Source: Hippasteria phrygiana
Taxonomy: Eukaryota > Echinodermata > Asteroidea > Valvatida > Goniasteridae
Direction of reading: 5' to 3'
NCBI GenBank assembly: GCA_037893225.1
Contig: JAZGUH010000943.1
Location: 62,001 to 126,000 of the forward strand
Length of the DNA stretch: 64,000 nucleotides
Position numbers and translations under genes: made by a program. The notes beneath the pieces were generated by a model. The model saw nothing but the letters and a program-made list of their open reading frames with translations. It did not search any database and had not been told where the DNA came from. This document shows, piece by piece, positions 12,255 to 23,484 of this stretch. Numbering within the stretch: position 1 is the first letter of the stretch; each line of letters begins with the position of its first letter.

Positions 12255-14285
12255 CTTTGACGTCGCCGTGCAGAGGATTTCATTAATTGCAGGTATTTTC
12301 AATAAAAGATGTTTTGACGTCTCTGCCGGATATTTATGCAAAAATCCTGTCGTTTTATTTCAACCTTTAACACCTTGTACAACCAGTGTGGGCTGAGCAA
12401 GCACACGGATCAGCACAAGTATTTGATTTCCGCGTCGCCTCTTCCACAAGTAATTAAATTCCACTTGCAAGGAACGATTGATTGGGAGAAACATACCATT
12501 TAGGGCCGGGTAGTGTCAATGATTATTAAAGTAGCCTGTGTATGGGAATCATGGCGTGGGGTGTTTGCAGAGGGCCTTCTAATGATTGCAAACCAAACTC
12601 GAGCTGTTTGCTTGTCTGAAGCGGGGGTTTGTCTCGGCAAATTTGCCCAGGCCTGCCCGCTTAATGGTGCTAAGGGGAGAGTGTGGCATCACTGACATCA
12701 AATCGGACGTTGGCAAAGACCGGATGGCTTACAGTCATGAGATGGAAAAGGTGTGATAGGTTTCGCTTTTTTGGCCGTTTCTGAACTTGAATGAAGAGGA
12801 TTTGTTAGCGAAACGCCGTAATCTCATTTCAATCAAACCCAACACATGCAGTCATTTGTTCATTTTTTTGCGGATTCCAAACAAAAGCGAATCGCTTGTT
12901 CTAAGTTTAGGCCTGGTCAGACCACAGTGAGATTGGACTATTTAGACCCCCGCCCGGTGATATGGCAGTGGTTCCGAAACAATACTAGAAATTATACTTT
13001 AAAGGTTTGATATAGCGTTGGTAGAGCCAGGCCCCCATGCTGGGGGAGGGTCGGGGCTCGAAAGAATCTCCCCCCCCCCCCTACCCCCACCCCCGCTCGG
13101 TGACGAGTTCCTCTTAGAAATAGAAAAACAATTAAGGAAAAAATGTAAACAAATGGCCGCCCACAAAATCCACATGACCCCCAAAAATTATTTAGAAAAA
13201 TAACTCTCGCTTTTGAGTTATAAACACAAAGCTGTTTGTTCAATCAAGCATTTCCGGCGTCCGACACTTGAGCACTTCTTGGTACGTATTTCACAATGTT
13301 ACGCATATTCAAAAAGTTTCACTTTGTGGTTTGACGAACCCCCAGACTTGGGGCAGGGAACGGGCGTGGCATATTGTGTCTGTTTTTAGGTCGATATTGA
13401 ACAGAAAATGGAGAACAGTCAAAGAATGTTCGTTCCCTTGTTCCAGGGACCGTCAGACAAATAGGAGTATATCACATTGGGGATGGGGGGCAGTGCCGCC
13501 AAGTTCAGCGTTCTCGGACCGTCAATTTATTGAAATTTGTGAAGGAACGTGATTTAAAAGTGACAGTTATGCCAATGTGTTAACAATGGCAATAAGAATA
13601 CTGGTGGTGGCTCACTCAAGGACGGGGCCGGTGGGAGGGGGGGGGGGGGGGGGGGACTTGAGGCTGAGGCAAGAGGTGTCTTTTTTCCCGGCGGCGACAT
13701 ATATGGGGCATATTTCCGATTAGTATTCACCAATACATGTGTAAATGGCGCCGCCAACGTCAGAAGAGGCCTAAAAAGACCCGATCCCAACCCACCTCGA
13801 CCGAGCGCTAGTAGTTTTCTGGGTAACTTTATTCAAAAAATCTGGGAAAGAATTGGTTTTATTTTTCGAAATAAATGTTGAACCCCCACCCCGAAGTCAA
13901 CTCCTATCGGTGCGCCACTTAAATACTGGGCAGAGGTAGGGAAAACCGAGAGGATCAAATTGCCCTTGATAATAATTATACTGAATGCTCAATAAAAGAA
14001 AGGAAAAGAAACATAGAAATGTAGTAATGTATACTATGGGCACAGACATGGATGCAAATTCTAAGAAGTCGAAGCTTGCATTAGAATGTCCTTAAACACA
14101 ATAATAATTAAAGAAAACATTTTTTTGATTTTTCCCCGTATACCTTTAGAGTTGATGAATCAAAAGGTATGCATTCTGAATCTGGTGTTATGCCTGTAAC
14201 AAAAAGTTAGCGATGTTGACCAAGCTTTCAGGTGCCGCGATTAACCGGGCCCCATACCCGGGATTACAGGCTCCTTATATGTAGG
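12255..14285. other. No supported gene
   Basis: Holds a C-run at 13070-13081 and a G-run at 13637-13655. TTTAAAGGTTTGATATAGCG at 13001 resembles 601-625 (TTTAAAGGAATGATATAGCA) and both continue TTGGTAGAG, a small unnamed repeat. Confidence 0.6.
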
Positions 14286-14287
14286 AC

Positions 14288-14362
14288 ACTGAAAGGCTGG
14301 GAATCGAACCTTCGGCTTAGGAGTCAATGAACTACTCGCTTAACCATTCAGCCACCGAGCTC
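14288..14362 (-). mobile_element. tRNA-derived SINE head
   Basis: On the minus strand: GAGCTCGGTGGCTGAATGGT, then TAAGCG (A box) and GAAGGTTCGATTCCCAGC (B box). It is probably a SINE rather than a tRNA gene, since the flanks continue as repeat-like sequence. Confidence 0.65.
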
Positions 14363-14579
14363 ATACTACCTGAAAGCACTTTTTAAACCTTTGAAACAGA
14401 GAAGAAAATACACGACGGCATTATGGTTGAATGAACACCATTAAGAACCACCCCACTGTTATAACCCGTCCCACCCCTTCCAATCCACGTGGCTTTATAG
14501 CTGCAGGTTTGGAAATGAGCGAAAGCCACTGGCGTAAATCCGTGCCGAAAATGACCCTGTGGAGTGGTGGCGTTTTGTG

Positions 14580-14742
14580 AGATCTTTGGACACAGTTTTC
14601 TCGAAGATGACAGCATTTCTGACGGAAATATTTCTCAGGAAGGTTGGTCCTGGCATCATCTTTATCAATAGTAAGCTTTCATATTCAAACCAATTATTTT
14701 GTTTCTATCATTACCAAAGCTGTTTCATACCTTTTTTAGCTT
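14580..14742 (+). repeat. Dispersed repeat R2, copy 2
   Basis: TCGAAGATGACAGCATTTCT, ATATTTCTCAGGAAGGTTGG and ATCATTACCAAAGCTGTTTC match the 0.85 kb copy closely. Confidence 0.72.
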
Positions 14743-14744
14743 AA

Positions 14745-17280
14745 AAAGAAAATCACAAACCAGATAAAAGAGCATTGGCATGTAAGCATGCAGTCTTTAC
14801 ATTTAAATGAGGAGACCGTTTGGACGGAATCGAGGACAGTACACAATTCTGCATGAGCAACGTCGATTTTTGTTTGGCGCAATCTAAGCAAAAGTGGATC
14901 GCGTGTGCCATACTGAACGTGGTACATGTAATCGGAATCATTTTAAATGTTTATACCTGAATGGTATGACCTATTAAATGCTAGGTTACCAATCATTTTA
15001 TTCTACATTAATGTTTACCTTGAAAACAATGAATGTGGATTTGGCGTACGCAAAATAGGACGGTCGCCAGGAAAGGAATTTTAACAAGTAACTGACTTGG
15101 AATGTTTTCTGAGCTCTAGAAAACCAAAACAGCTTGTTTGGCAATCTTAGGGGATGGCCACAAGACAATACTTAACACATCAGGTCATTTTTTTGTACGA
15201 CGATGACTATACGTATTCAAGCTAAACATTTGTTTTTAATTAGAAAACAAATCATACAGAATTTGTCATTAAATTATGAAACATTAATGGCGAAACAATT
15301 TTTTTTATTCTGAAATACTAATCACTCAGTTGTATTAATTAATACATTTTGGCAGTAATTAAGCTCTTCAAATTGTTCCGCCTCATAATAAAAAATGGTA
15401 CAAAAGCATGAACAATGCTTGATTCAGCAAGTGTAGGCTCAGAAGAGCATGCGGTAGTCCCGAATATTACGCTGATCTAGATAATTACACCTTTGGTGGC
15501 GGTTCATTTTTTTTTTCATTTCAAAAATGGGCCAGTAACAATGGTCTCCAGAATGATCTGCCTCGAAATACTGGATCGCACAAAGGAACAAGCGTTGCAA
15601 TATTCATGCTGCTAGAGGACAATGCGATGCCAAGGGAACAACGTATTTCATTTGTGTCTTGCTCAATTAGTGTTATGAGCTCGTAATGGCCCTGCTGCGA
15701 ATTGTGAGCGGTGCATCTACTGCATTTGGTGAAATTGTGAATTACTACTTGGGGGCTTGTCGCGCTTTCATTATGGTCTTACCAAATCAACTGCGTTATT
15801 GGCGTGGATTAAACAAAGTCAGTGTTTATGATAAGACGAGAATGAAAACATTTCTGTAGGTCTCAAAATAAGGATCTCCGTACAACATACTTTTTGTCGG
15901 AGAAAATTACTACGGCGTGGCAATATTTTCGCACGCACCCACTTGGGAAACGTACAGTAAACACGGTGCGACATCAATACCTGGGAAGTCCACTCTGAAG
16001 GCTGGTAAAAAGGCCAGCACTTGCATCTGGTATCCCCCCCCCCCCCCAACCGCCCGCCTCTTTATTGTTTTTTCGGTATTGCAGCCTAAATTTGGCACCA
16101 GCAAGCGAAAGCAGACATAAGTTGGACATTTTTAATATTCCATTCTATAATAAAATAAATAATGTAAGCTTTGTAATGGTGAAAAGTTTACTGTTTTACG
16201 ATATTTACGCCAGACTAAAATGTACGCCAGACTAAAAAGTTCAAATTGTACACATTTAATGGTCTCAACACAAAATCAAACCAGATACTTTGAATTAAAT
16301 ATGCTTTATATCTTGACAAAAACAGGAATCGTGGTTTTTTGGACGATTTTCATGTAAATTGCAATTACTCAAAAAATGTATGCGGCTTATGTCCGATTTC
16401 CCTTGCAGGCGCCACAAATAAAGCTTTAAATAACAGACGACGGCAAACCTTTAATTGTGAAATAATTACTCCTACAGATGAACCCGCGTTTTTCAGTATA
16501 GTGCTATAAGTGCATTTCTCGAACGACAGTTGCATTGAAAATGCAGCTTTGTTACGGCGTAGCATTTCACTCGATATAAAGATCACAAGGGTAGGACTTG
16601 TCCAGCTTGCTGTTGCATGAAATGACATTATGATACCACGCCAGGGGCTGGATTGTCCACTGGGCAGTTTCTTAATCTGATTAAGAACCAAGAAATCGTC
16701 CTTAAAGAACTGAATTTCCATAAGGATCAGCGGTCCGCCATCTGACACTTGGTATGAGATCAGCAAAACACTGCAACGTGAAGTGCACTATAAGTTTGCA
16801 ACATTCGATACCGGAGGGTTGAAAGAGCGGACCGATTTCACAAGTTGGGTGCCCGCAACCTTTCGTGTATATATACACACGTAGCCGAAGGGAACTGCGT
16901 TTACTGCAAAATGACCCTTTTGCAGGACCAAAATGCAACCTGAGGGTGCACTGAAAAACCATGTCCCTGGTTGTCTCTAGCCTTACATATTTTTAAAAAT
17001 ACATCAGAGCAGTGGACATAGTTTTACGAGATGATATTATTGATTGGGTACATGGCCCCCAAGACATGGTGCCATGGTGTCTGGAGAAGGAAGTATTGGA
17101 CGGTCATTGAATGAGCCACGATTAGTCACTGCAGCCTTATTCATATTTCTCTCTGTACATCATTTATAATGAACCAACAAACAAGATGCGTGACCCATGA
17201 CTGCATTTAAGGGAAAAAACACATTAAAATTACCTATACAATTTTAAACTGATGGCACAGAATAGAAATCCTGCATCGGG
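14745..17280. other. No supported gene
   Basis: A C-run lies at 16034-16047. A 133-codon minus-strand frame (16365-16766) has no recognisable domain and no splice signals that stand out. Confidence 0.55.
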
Positions 17281-17284
17281 CGTA

Positions 17285-17330
17285 TGTGCTGTGCGGCACC
17301 TAAATGTAGACTGCACCTAAATCTATAGTC
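17285..17330 (-). repeat. 24-bp family, inverted end fragment
   Basis: GTGCGGCACCTAAATGTAGA and CTGCACCTAAATCTATAG. It lies directly left of the 17336 MITE and opposes the forward units at 17580-17745. Confidence 0.65.
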
Positions 17331-17335
17331 TTTTA

Positions 17336-17514
17336 AGGGCCAGTCACACTGGCCACAATAACGATGACAAAAACGAAAACGATGCCAACAAACGCTCTCT
17401 ATTGGTTGGTGGAACGCGCGCGTATTACACGCGCAAAAATTCCACCAATCAATGGCGTTCATTCTCACCGCTTTCGTTATCGTCGTCATTATCGTGGCTA
17501 GTCTGACCGGCCCT
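17336..17514. mobile_element. Palindromic MITE, AGGGCCAGTCACACTGGCC family
   Basis: Long imperfect inverted arms start AGGGCCAGTCACACTGGCCA and continue through an ACGATGAC/AACGAAAACG tract. TTTA is present on both flanks (17332-17335 and 17515-17518), consistent with a target duplication. The open frames of 121-122 codons across it are by-products of the palindrome. Confidence 0.82.
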
Positions 17515-17579
17515 TTTACCTTGTCCCGAAACGTAGCCCAATACAGAGTTTGGCCTCCATTTGGGGTTCTTGCTAGGCA

Positions 17580-17745
17580 CAGGGCTGGGGCTACATTTAG
17601 GGATCTTGTCACATTTTGGCCATGCTATATTTTATGGACTGGAGCTACATTAAATGTACCTAAATTTTTGGTACAGGGTCCGGGCTACATTTCGATACAG
17701 GGTCCGGGATACATTGAAGTACATGGTCCGGTTTATGATTTAGAC
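17580..17745 (+). repeat. 24-bp family, forward units
   Basis: GGGGCTACATTTAGGGATCT, GGAGCTACATTAAATGTACC, GGTACAGGGTCCGGGCTACA and GGGATACATTGAAGTACATG. Confidence 0.7.
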
Positions 17746-18264
17746 ATGAGTATAAACTCACCCCTGGCGAGGGTGCCCTGTGCACGGTCTCTATATAATA
17801 CAAGGCTGCTAACCTAATACGGAGTCAATTTGCAAAGTACTCCACAATCACACGGCCCACAATCGCCAAGGGCGTATTTGCTATCTTAACGCATGACACT
17901 TTGCAGATAGAAACTATCCACTCGTGCTTACCGGACAGGAACGAAAGCATGCACCGCTTTATACAGAAAGCTGGGACGACCGTGCGCAGTCTGGCCGTCT
18001 CAGACTCAAGTTCATCCATTCAGGAGCAATTTCTACGGAGCTGTTGGGCACAAAATATGCTAAGCGCAGAAAAGATTTGCTTAGCCAAAGCTAGTTACCA
18101 GCCCAAAACACACGGGCTGTATGTTGTTTTTAATGGTTCTCAACGCTATAGATCTGCTTAGCATGTAAAATCTACTGAGCAATATTTTCTGCTTAACAGC
18201 TCCCTGAGATTGGGCCCATTGTCTCTGATCACTGTGTTGTAAGGAATCACGGGACGTGGTCGAA

Positions 18265-18460
18265 TAAACCCAGATAAGTCATAAGTATGATAATCGTAAT
18301 TGTGAGATGTTTGAAGCCATATGTATGACATATAAGTCATAATTAACAAATTCTATTAAGTCATACTTATGATTAAGCTAACTCAAAATAATGTTTTGCT
18401 AAGTCATTATGAGGTATACTGTAGGTCATACTTATGAGATTTTAAGTCGTACTTAGAAAT
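18265..18460. repeat. Cluster of TAAGTCATACTTATGA-like motifs
   Basis: AAGTCATAAGTATGATAA, TAAGTCATAATTA, TAAGTCATACTTATGATTAA, TAGGTCATACTTATGAG and TAAGTCGTACTTA occur within 200 bp. The motif is itself nearly palindromic. Confidence 0.7.
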
Positions 18461-19130
18461 TGCGTATCCAGCGGAAAATAATTATGCTGCATAAAGGTAT
18501 ATTCATGAGGCATAGTCCTGTTAAAATTTTCACTTGACACATCCAACTATTTCCATCATGTCTCTTCAATACTTCTCATAGTGTTGAATTTGATATGTAA
18601 CTTCATTGTTCTTGAATCACTTTGCTTCGCATTACTTAATTCTCCCTTACAACTACCCATCTTTAACGTTGCAAGTGACATTTTGTTTTGCAAGATTCTG
18701 CCAGTGCATGACTACGTGCATTTTGCAACGCTCTGTCTGGTATGTCTTTTAACGAGGGTGGATCTGATGCACAGCAAATTATCCCTTTTCATTTCAGTCA
18801 TAACTCCTACATACCGACAGCTACAGACGGCATGGTGTTGAAGAACTCACAATGTCCCAAATATTGTATTAAAGAGATATTCATGCCAAGCTTCGCTTTA
18901 TACCAGAACCGGCCAGAAAAGAGGATTATATTGACTGCACTAGTTCATATAATTGAAATCTGCCAAATACACCCAAGACACTAAAACAGATGCTTATCTG
19001 AAGAAAATACACATTTCTTAAGTCAACGTTTTGATGAACCGACGCCTTGCCTGAAGACATTGTGCTTTTATTGCAGCTAAGACTCCGGAGTAGATACCGC
19101 TGATAGATATGATTCGAAGTCTGCTGTCTG

Positions 19131-19390
19131 TGGACACTATTGATAACAGTTGCATGCATCCACACTGACACCTGTTATCGATTAAATATTGACATATCTG
19201 CTATCGAGGTCAAGACAAATGTATCAACAATGGAACAATTGAATTGTTGAAGGACGGTTTAAACCACGAAATATTAAATTTGATTTTAAGTCCCCTGTCT
19301 ATTGACACTATAACAGATGTTTACAACTAAGCAGATACCTTGATACCATTAAATACTGACACATCTGTTATCGAGGTTAAGCAAATGGAA
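19131..19390 (+). repeat. Two-copy tandem duplication, about 165-bp spacing
   Basis: GACACTATTGATAACAG...TTGACATATCTGCTATCGAGGTCAAG is repeated as GACACTATAACAG...CTGACACATCTGTTATCGAGGTTAAG, with the run TCGAT(T/A)CCATTAAATA between them partly conserved. Confidence 0.7.
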
Positions 19391-19543
19391 CTAATAATTG
19401 ATTAATTGAGTAGTTTTAGGACAATTTCGGCTGCGCATTACAAATTTCATAATTTGTACAATTTCGCGGAGAAGATGTGTCTAAAATCTGGTTTTGATTG
19501 AAATTCCTGGAGTAGTTTCTTTGATGCATCATGTTCATTTACA

Positions 19544-19956
19544 TTAAATTTAATATACAACATTTGCATCAAAAACAAAACTACTGAATGATTATGAAAT
19601 ATCTCACTTGACTGTAAGTAAATAATAGTCTCAATTATCCTGTGAAATCATGGCACCTGGTGTGCTGTCATTTTCAAAACAAGTGGAATTTCTGTATTAA
19701 TTTCCAGCGATGGTCGGCCGACCATCGTTGGAAAAAACATTTTCCCGACCGGATAAATCTCCGACGTCTATAAATTGCTCCGTTTTGTCTGAAGTAGGTT
19801 CAGGGAACCAGACTACGAGAACAGCAATTTTTGCTCTTTGTTTTCCCAGCATCTATGCACATAAACAGGTCAGTGTTACAGTATTTGATATATAATACTA
19901 ACCCCAAAATCCATTCATTTCTGAACATTACAGCAAAAGCAAGTGTTGTATACTAC
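19544..19956 (+). mobile_element. R1 family, copy C
   Basis: Shares the body of copy B in inverse orientation, including GATGGTCGGCCGACCATCGT and the ending CAGCAAAAGCAAGTGTTGTA. The outermost bases have decayed. Confidence 0.8.
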
Positions 19957-20142
19957 ATGTTGTAAGTGCCAGATTTCAGTGCCCCAGCGCATGGCATTGG
20001 ACAACTGTTGAGGGTGTGGTTCGTGTGCGTCCATTTTGGAAACATTTCGGGTTGACGAACGAAGGAAGATGGTTTTGAAATAAGCTTTTTGGATGAGGAT
20101 TGGCTTATTTAAAGCCTTGCCCTCCAGGAATCAACTCCTGCA

Positions 20143-20251
20143 TACTGCAAAAACTGTGGTGTTAATCTAACACCTTGTGGTGTTTATATTGGGCGAGTGG
20201 TCCAATATAAACACCACATGGTGTAAATTTAACACCACAGCTTTTGCAGTG
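20143..20251. mobile_element. Palindromic MITE, ACTGTGGTGTTAA family, copy 1
   Basis: A near-complete palindrome of 109 bp. ACTGCAAAAACTGTGGTGTT on the left mirrors the right end CACCACAGCTTTTGCAGT, with TTTATATTGG/CCAATATAAA at the loop. This is the best-preserved of four copies in the window. Confidence 0.85.
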
Positions 20252-20377
20252 CAGTGAGCTATCCAGCGCCGCCGCTTTTGCCACCACCGGTGGACAAGAA
20301 AACGGGCTCACCTTTTCAACAATTAATTAATTAATTAATTAAAAAACTAAAAACAAAAGCAAAAAAAAAGAAAAATA

Positions 20378-20393
20378 CCTGGATACGCCACTG
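20378..20393 (-). repeat. hAT-like terminal motif
   Basis: The minus strand reads CAGTGGCGTATCCAGG, the consensus shared with four other sites. A weak partner, CAGTGAGCTATCCAG, lies at about 20253-20267, so 20253-20393 may be one small element. Confidence 0.5.
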
Positions 20394-20394
20394 A

Positions 20395-21130
20395 TCCACT
20401 GAGATAAAAGATTGAAACATTAATACACGAAGTTGCGGGCTTTAACAATATCCAAGAAAAAATACCAAAGATATCCAGTTTAAGACAGACTGTGAATATC
20501 CCTTCTGCCAACCCTCTAGCTATTGATGCAGGTGTGTGATAGTTTATAATACGATCAGTGACGTTATTGCGCAGGCACACGTGACCAGAACAACTAAAAA
20601 TGTTTTCCAGAATGTACTGGGGTTTTTTTCTTCACCAAAAATGACTCCAATAGGAGATGAATAATCTTGTAATCAACATTCATCTGGATTTGGGACTTGA
20701 TGTGATTATCGGGCAAGCCCCCGAGTGAGTCCATACGGGCCCTTTTCTCACGTCCCGTTCCGCCTGGTCTCCCCCGTGTCCTCCAGGGGACAGGGATGAT
20801 GGGATTATTACTGAGATGTATCTCAATCCAGCCAATATCGTAAAGGCAAACTATTTTTTTTTTAAATAGTAGAATCAATTAAGGACCTGTTTGATACGAT
20901 GGTAATGCCTGCATTTTGGGAACCACGGGGAAGGGAGGCATTGGAAACGTTTCGATTTCTTCTTGGTAATCTCAATAAACTATCATCCAGCAAAACAAAA
21001 CCTAAAACAGATTGCATCTTGTCGTATGTTCTCCACATATTTCTGTAGGTGTCTTCTACTATAGTCGCATGTTATAAAAATGCGCTGTTGAAAACTCGCT
21101 GGTTATAAACAATAACAAGGTTCTAGGTGC
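20395..21130. other. No supported gene
   Basis: An ATTA tetranucleotide run sits just before it (about 20320-20342). Otherwise nothing is recognised. Confidence 0.6.
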
Positions 21131-21134
21131 GTGT

Positions 21135-21180
21135 AAATTCTGTGCGGCATCTAAATGTAGCCCGAGACATGGTGTAGCCT
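21135..21180 (-). repeat. 24-bp family, inverted end fragment
   Basis: TGTGCGGCATCTAAATGTAG, then CCCGAG. This is the same left terminus as at 17.29 kb. Confidence 0.65.
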
Positions 21181-21334
21181 TCAAGGTAGGATGTGGCATA
21201 GACGGAGCTAGCAACAGAGTTACAGGCAGAGTGTCATATTATGTGGGGTTCAACATCCCGTGAAATTTTGAGATCAATCCGTCAGCTGAGTCACAAGAAA
21301 GTATTGAAAACCTTTCTGTTTTAATAGTGATTTT

Positions 21335-21575
21335 GTGCAGGTTCATATTGGCTTATTATTTCGATTGTTGCATTGGAAACAATCTTTGCCCTTTTTAAGG
21401 TCTTCAGATACAATTTTATCGAAGATGGCAGCATTTTAGACTGAAATATTTCTCTGGAGGTTGGTACTGGTAGGATATCTAGATATAAAACAGTAAGCCT
21501 TCAGATTGAAACTAATCAGTTTAGTTTTTGATCCTAGAGGGCCTACCAAAGCTGTATTATACATTTAACCCTGTA
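21335..21575 (+). repeat. Dispersed repeat R2, copy 3
   Basis: TCGAAGATGGCAGCATTTTA, ATATTTCTCTGGAGGTTGGT and CTACCAAAGCTGTATTATAC. It extends further 5' (TTTTGTGCAGGTTCATAT) as the 38 kb copy does, and lies between short arrays of the 24-bp repeat. Confidence 0.7.
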
Positions 21576-21584
21576 CTTAAATAT

Positions 21585-21815
21585 ACCCCGATTCCGAAAT
21601 GAGTCTCAATCCTGTACCAATTCCAAGCCTTAAATATAGCCCCATGTGCTGTAACTCCAGCCCTAAATGTAACCCAAATCATGTAGTTTGAGCCCTAAAT
21701 GTAGCCGTATAACCCTGTATCTAAGTCCGAGCCCTTAATTTAGTCCCAATCCTGTACCTCAATGTAGCCCAAAAGTCCAGGCTTCATTTGGGTCTCGGGC
21801 TACGTTTAGGTGTCG
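21585..21815 (-). repeat. 24-bp family, mostly inverted units with a forward terminus
   Basis: Units such as CCCTAAATGTAACCCAAATC, GAGCCCTAAATGTAGCCG and CCTCAATGTAGCCC run in inverse orientation. They are followed by a forward end, TCTCGGGCTACGTTTAGGTG then TCGAATATA. Confidence 0.7.
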
Positions 21816-21819
21816 AATA

Positions 21820-23060
21820 TACATCTCTAGAATTAATAGTGTGCTTACAGCAACTTATCGAAATAGACATTAAAACTGTATTAAGCCATGACCATATTTA
21901 TTTTCGGCCAGTAGTACAATACATTAATTCAACATTCGTTTCCGAAATTTTATTAATTTCTACTTTTCTTTTTATTTAGGAAAGATCCAGGCACTGCAGA
22001 CACTCAAAGACACTTAGAAATCGATGTTCCATCGCAAGTAACATATGCATTCGATTGAGGAAGCCATCGACGGGGCATGATGCCAGTCCCGCCAAAGCCT
22101 CGCCTTTCAGCACCGACTGCAAGCCTAACTACACAACTGTTTCTACCGGTGTATACGTTTAAGATACACACTGTCATTCAACGTAAACCTCTAAGTGGAC
22201 AGTCGAAAATGACAGAGCTACACATTAGCATCATCGGCTGAATCTGTGGAGGGGAGCCACGGTGTAATTGCATGAAATGAAGCTGATGGGAGAAGGGTCT
22301 GGCTGAGCTGTGATTTGTTGGTTATTCTAGCCAGCAGCTTCCATTCAGCTGCTGGCTCTTGACAGTTGTGATCTCAAGTCTGAGATCTTCGAAGCTTTCT
22401 TTAGGCTGGTTCACCAGGCTCAGTTTCGTACGACTGCTTTATCGCTAATAGAACAAATGTTCCTGCTAAGCAAACAAATCAGCCGGGGAGCAGTGATAAG
22501 CAGTTTAAATCACCAGCTGTTTTTGGGCTGGTAACTTGCTCTTGACAATAAGCAGAATTTGTGATGCTGAGCCACATTCTATGATTAGTAGATCTACGAC
22601 AACTGGCCCTTGGACTGGCCCCGTGCAATAGTCCTGTCGCGATTCTTTGAGTAGGCCTACAGACAAATTCCGAAAATAGCACCGATCTGCGCATTTCCGG
22701 GTTTGTAAAAGAGGCTCTCAGTGCCAAGTAAACAGCTATGCTAAACGCGCGCCGCGCTGCCATTAATGGCGTGATTCATACATGCATGAATGAATTTGTT
22801 GAATAGCACTGTGTTTGTTTAGCATTGACATCCTCGCTTTCAACCCGGAATGCGCAGACGGAGCTAATGTGAAATGGTGTTTGACTGCTGGCTTCGATAA
22901 ATCGATTCCACCATGCTTGCGGATGTTTGATTGACTCTTCGATTACATATGTACATCTTATGTATCGTATGACAAAGATTACTCCCCACACCCGTGCAGT
23001 ACACACCTGTGACAATAACTCTACCCTGGAGTTCATTTTATAATAATTGTGTTTTCTTGT
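21820..23060. other. No supported gene
   Basis: TTTTGGGCTGGTAACTTGCT near 22518, with nearby TAAGCAGAA, is an inverse relative of 18060-18120 (AGCTAGTTACCAGCCCAAAA), indicating another diverged repeat. No coding signal is seen. Confidence 0.5.
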
Positions 23061-23065
23061 TTAAA

Positions 23066-23200
23066 TGTGACCTGGCAGTACAAATGAGCCGAAAGTCGCA
23101 CTATGGCTTTCTGAGTTAACAAGCATTTGTCACTGAAGACAATTTTAACCTTATTTTGAAAACCCTATTCTATCATATACGAAAGTTGTAAAAGTAATTT
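23066..23200 (+). repeat. Dispersed repeat R4, copy 1
   Basis: TGTGACCTGGCAGTACAAAT, GAGCCGAAAGTCGCACTATG and GAAAACCCTATTCTAT are shared with 32.06 kb. Confidence 0.75.
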
Positions 23201-23293
23201 AACTGTATAGTGTGTCCAGGTCAAATATATGAGCTTCATTTTTTCAAAACAAAGGGTCATGACTCTAACTTGTAAAGGGTATAGCTGGACCCA

Positions 23294-23483
23294 TACACTG
23301 TAAAAACAGTGTTTAGCAATAGCTGTCAGTTTGTAAACATGTTTACACACTAAACATGTTTAGCGTATTGACGGATAGTGTTTAGCAATTGAACATTGAT
23401 GTTTAGGAATTGGACACGTAATGTTTAGCTTCTAAACAGTGATAGAGAGATCGTGATTAATTGCTAAACACAGTTTTAGAGTA
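23294..23483. mobile_element. MITE with CACTGTAAAAACAGTGTTTAG ends
   Basis: TACACTGTAAAAACAGTGTT...TAGCAAT at the left is mirrored by ATTGCTAAACACAGTTTTAG...AGTA at the right. GTTTAG/CTAAAC motifs recur inside, suggesting internal palindromic duplication. Confidence 0.7.
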
Positions 23484-23484
23484 T

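Noticed and set aside
16365..16766. 133-codon minus-strand frame
   Set aside because: No recognisable domain; overlapping frames of similar quality exist nearby.
17244..17817. Overlapping 121- and 122-codon frames on opposite strands
   Set aside because: They span a palindromic MITE, whose symmetry generates mirrored open frames.
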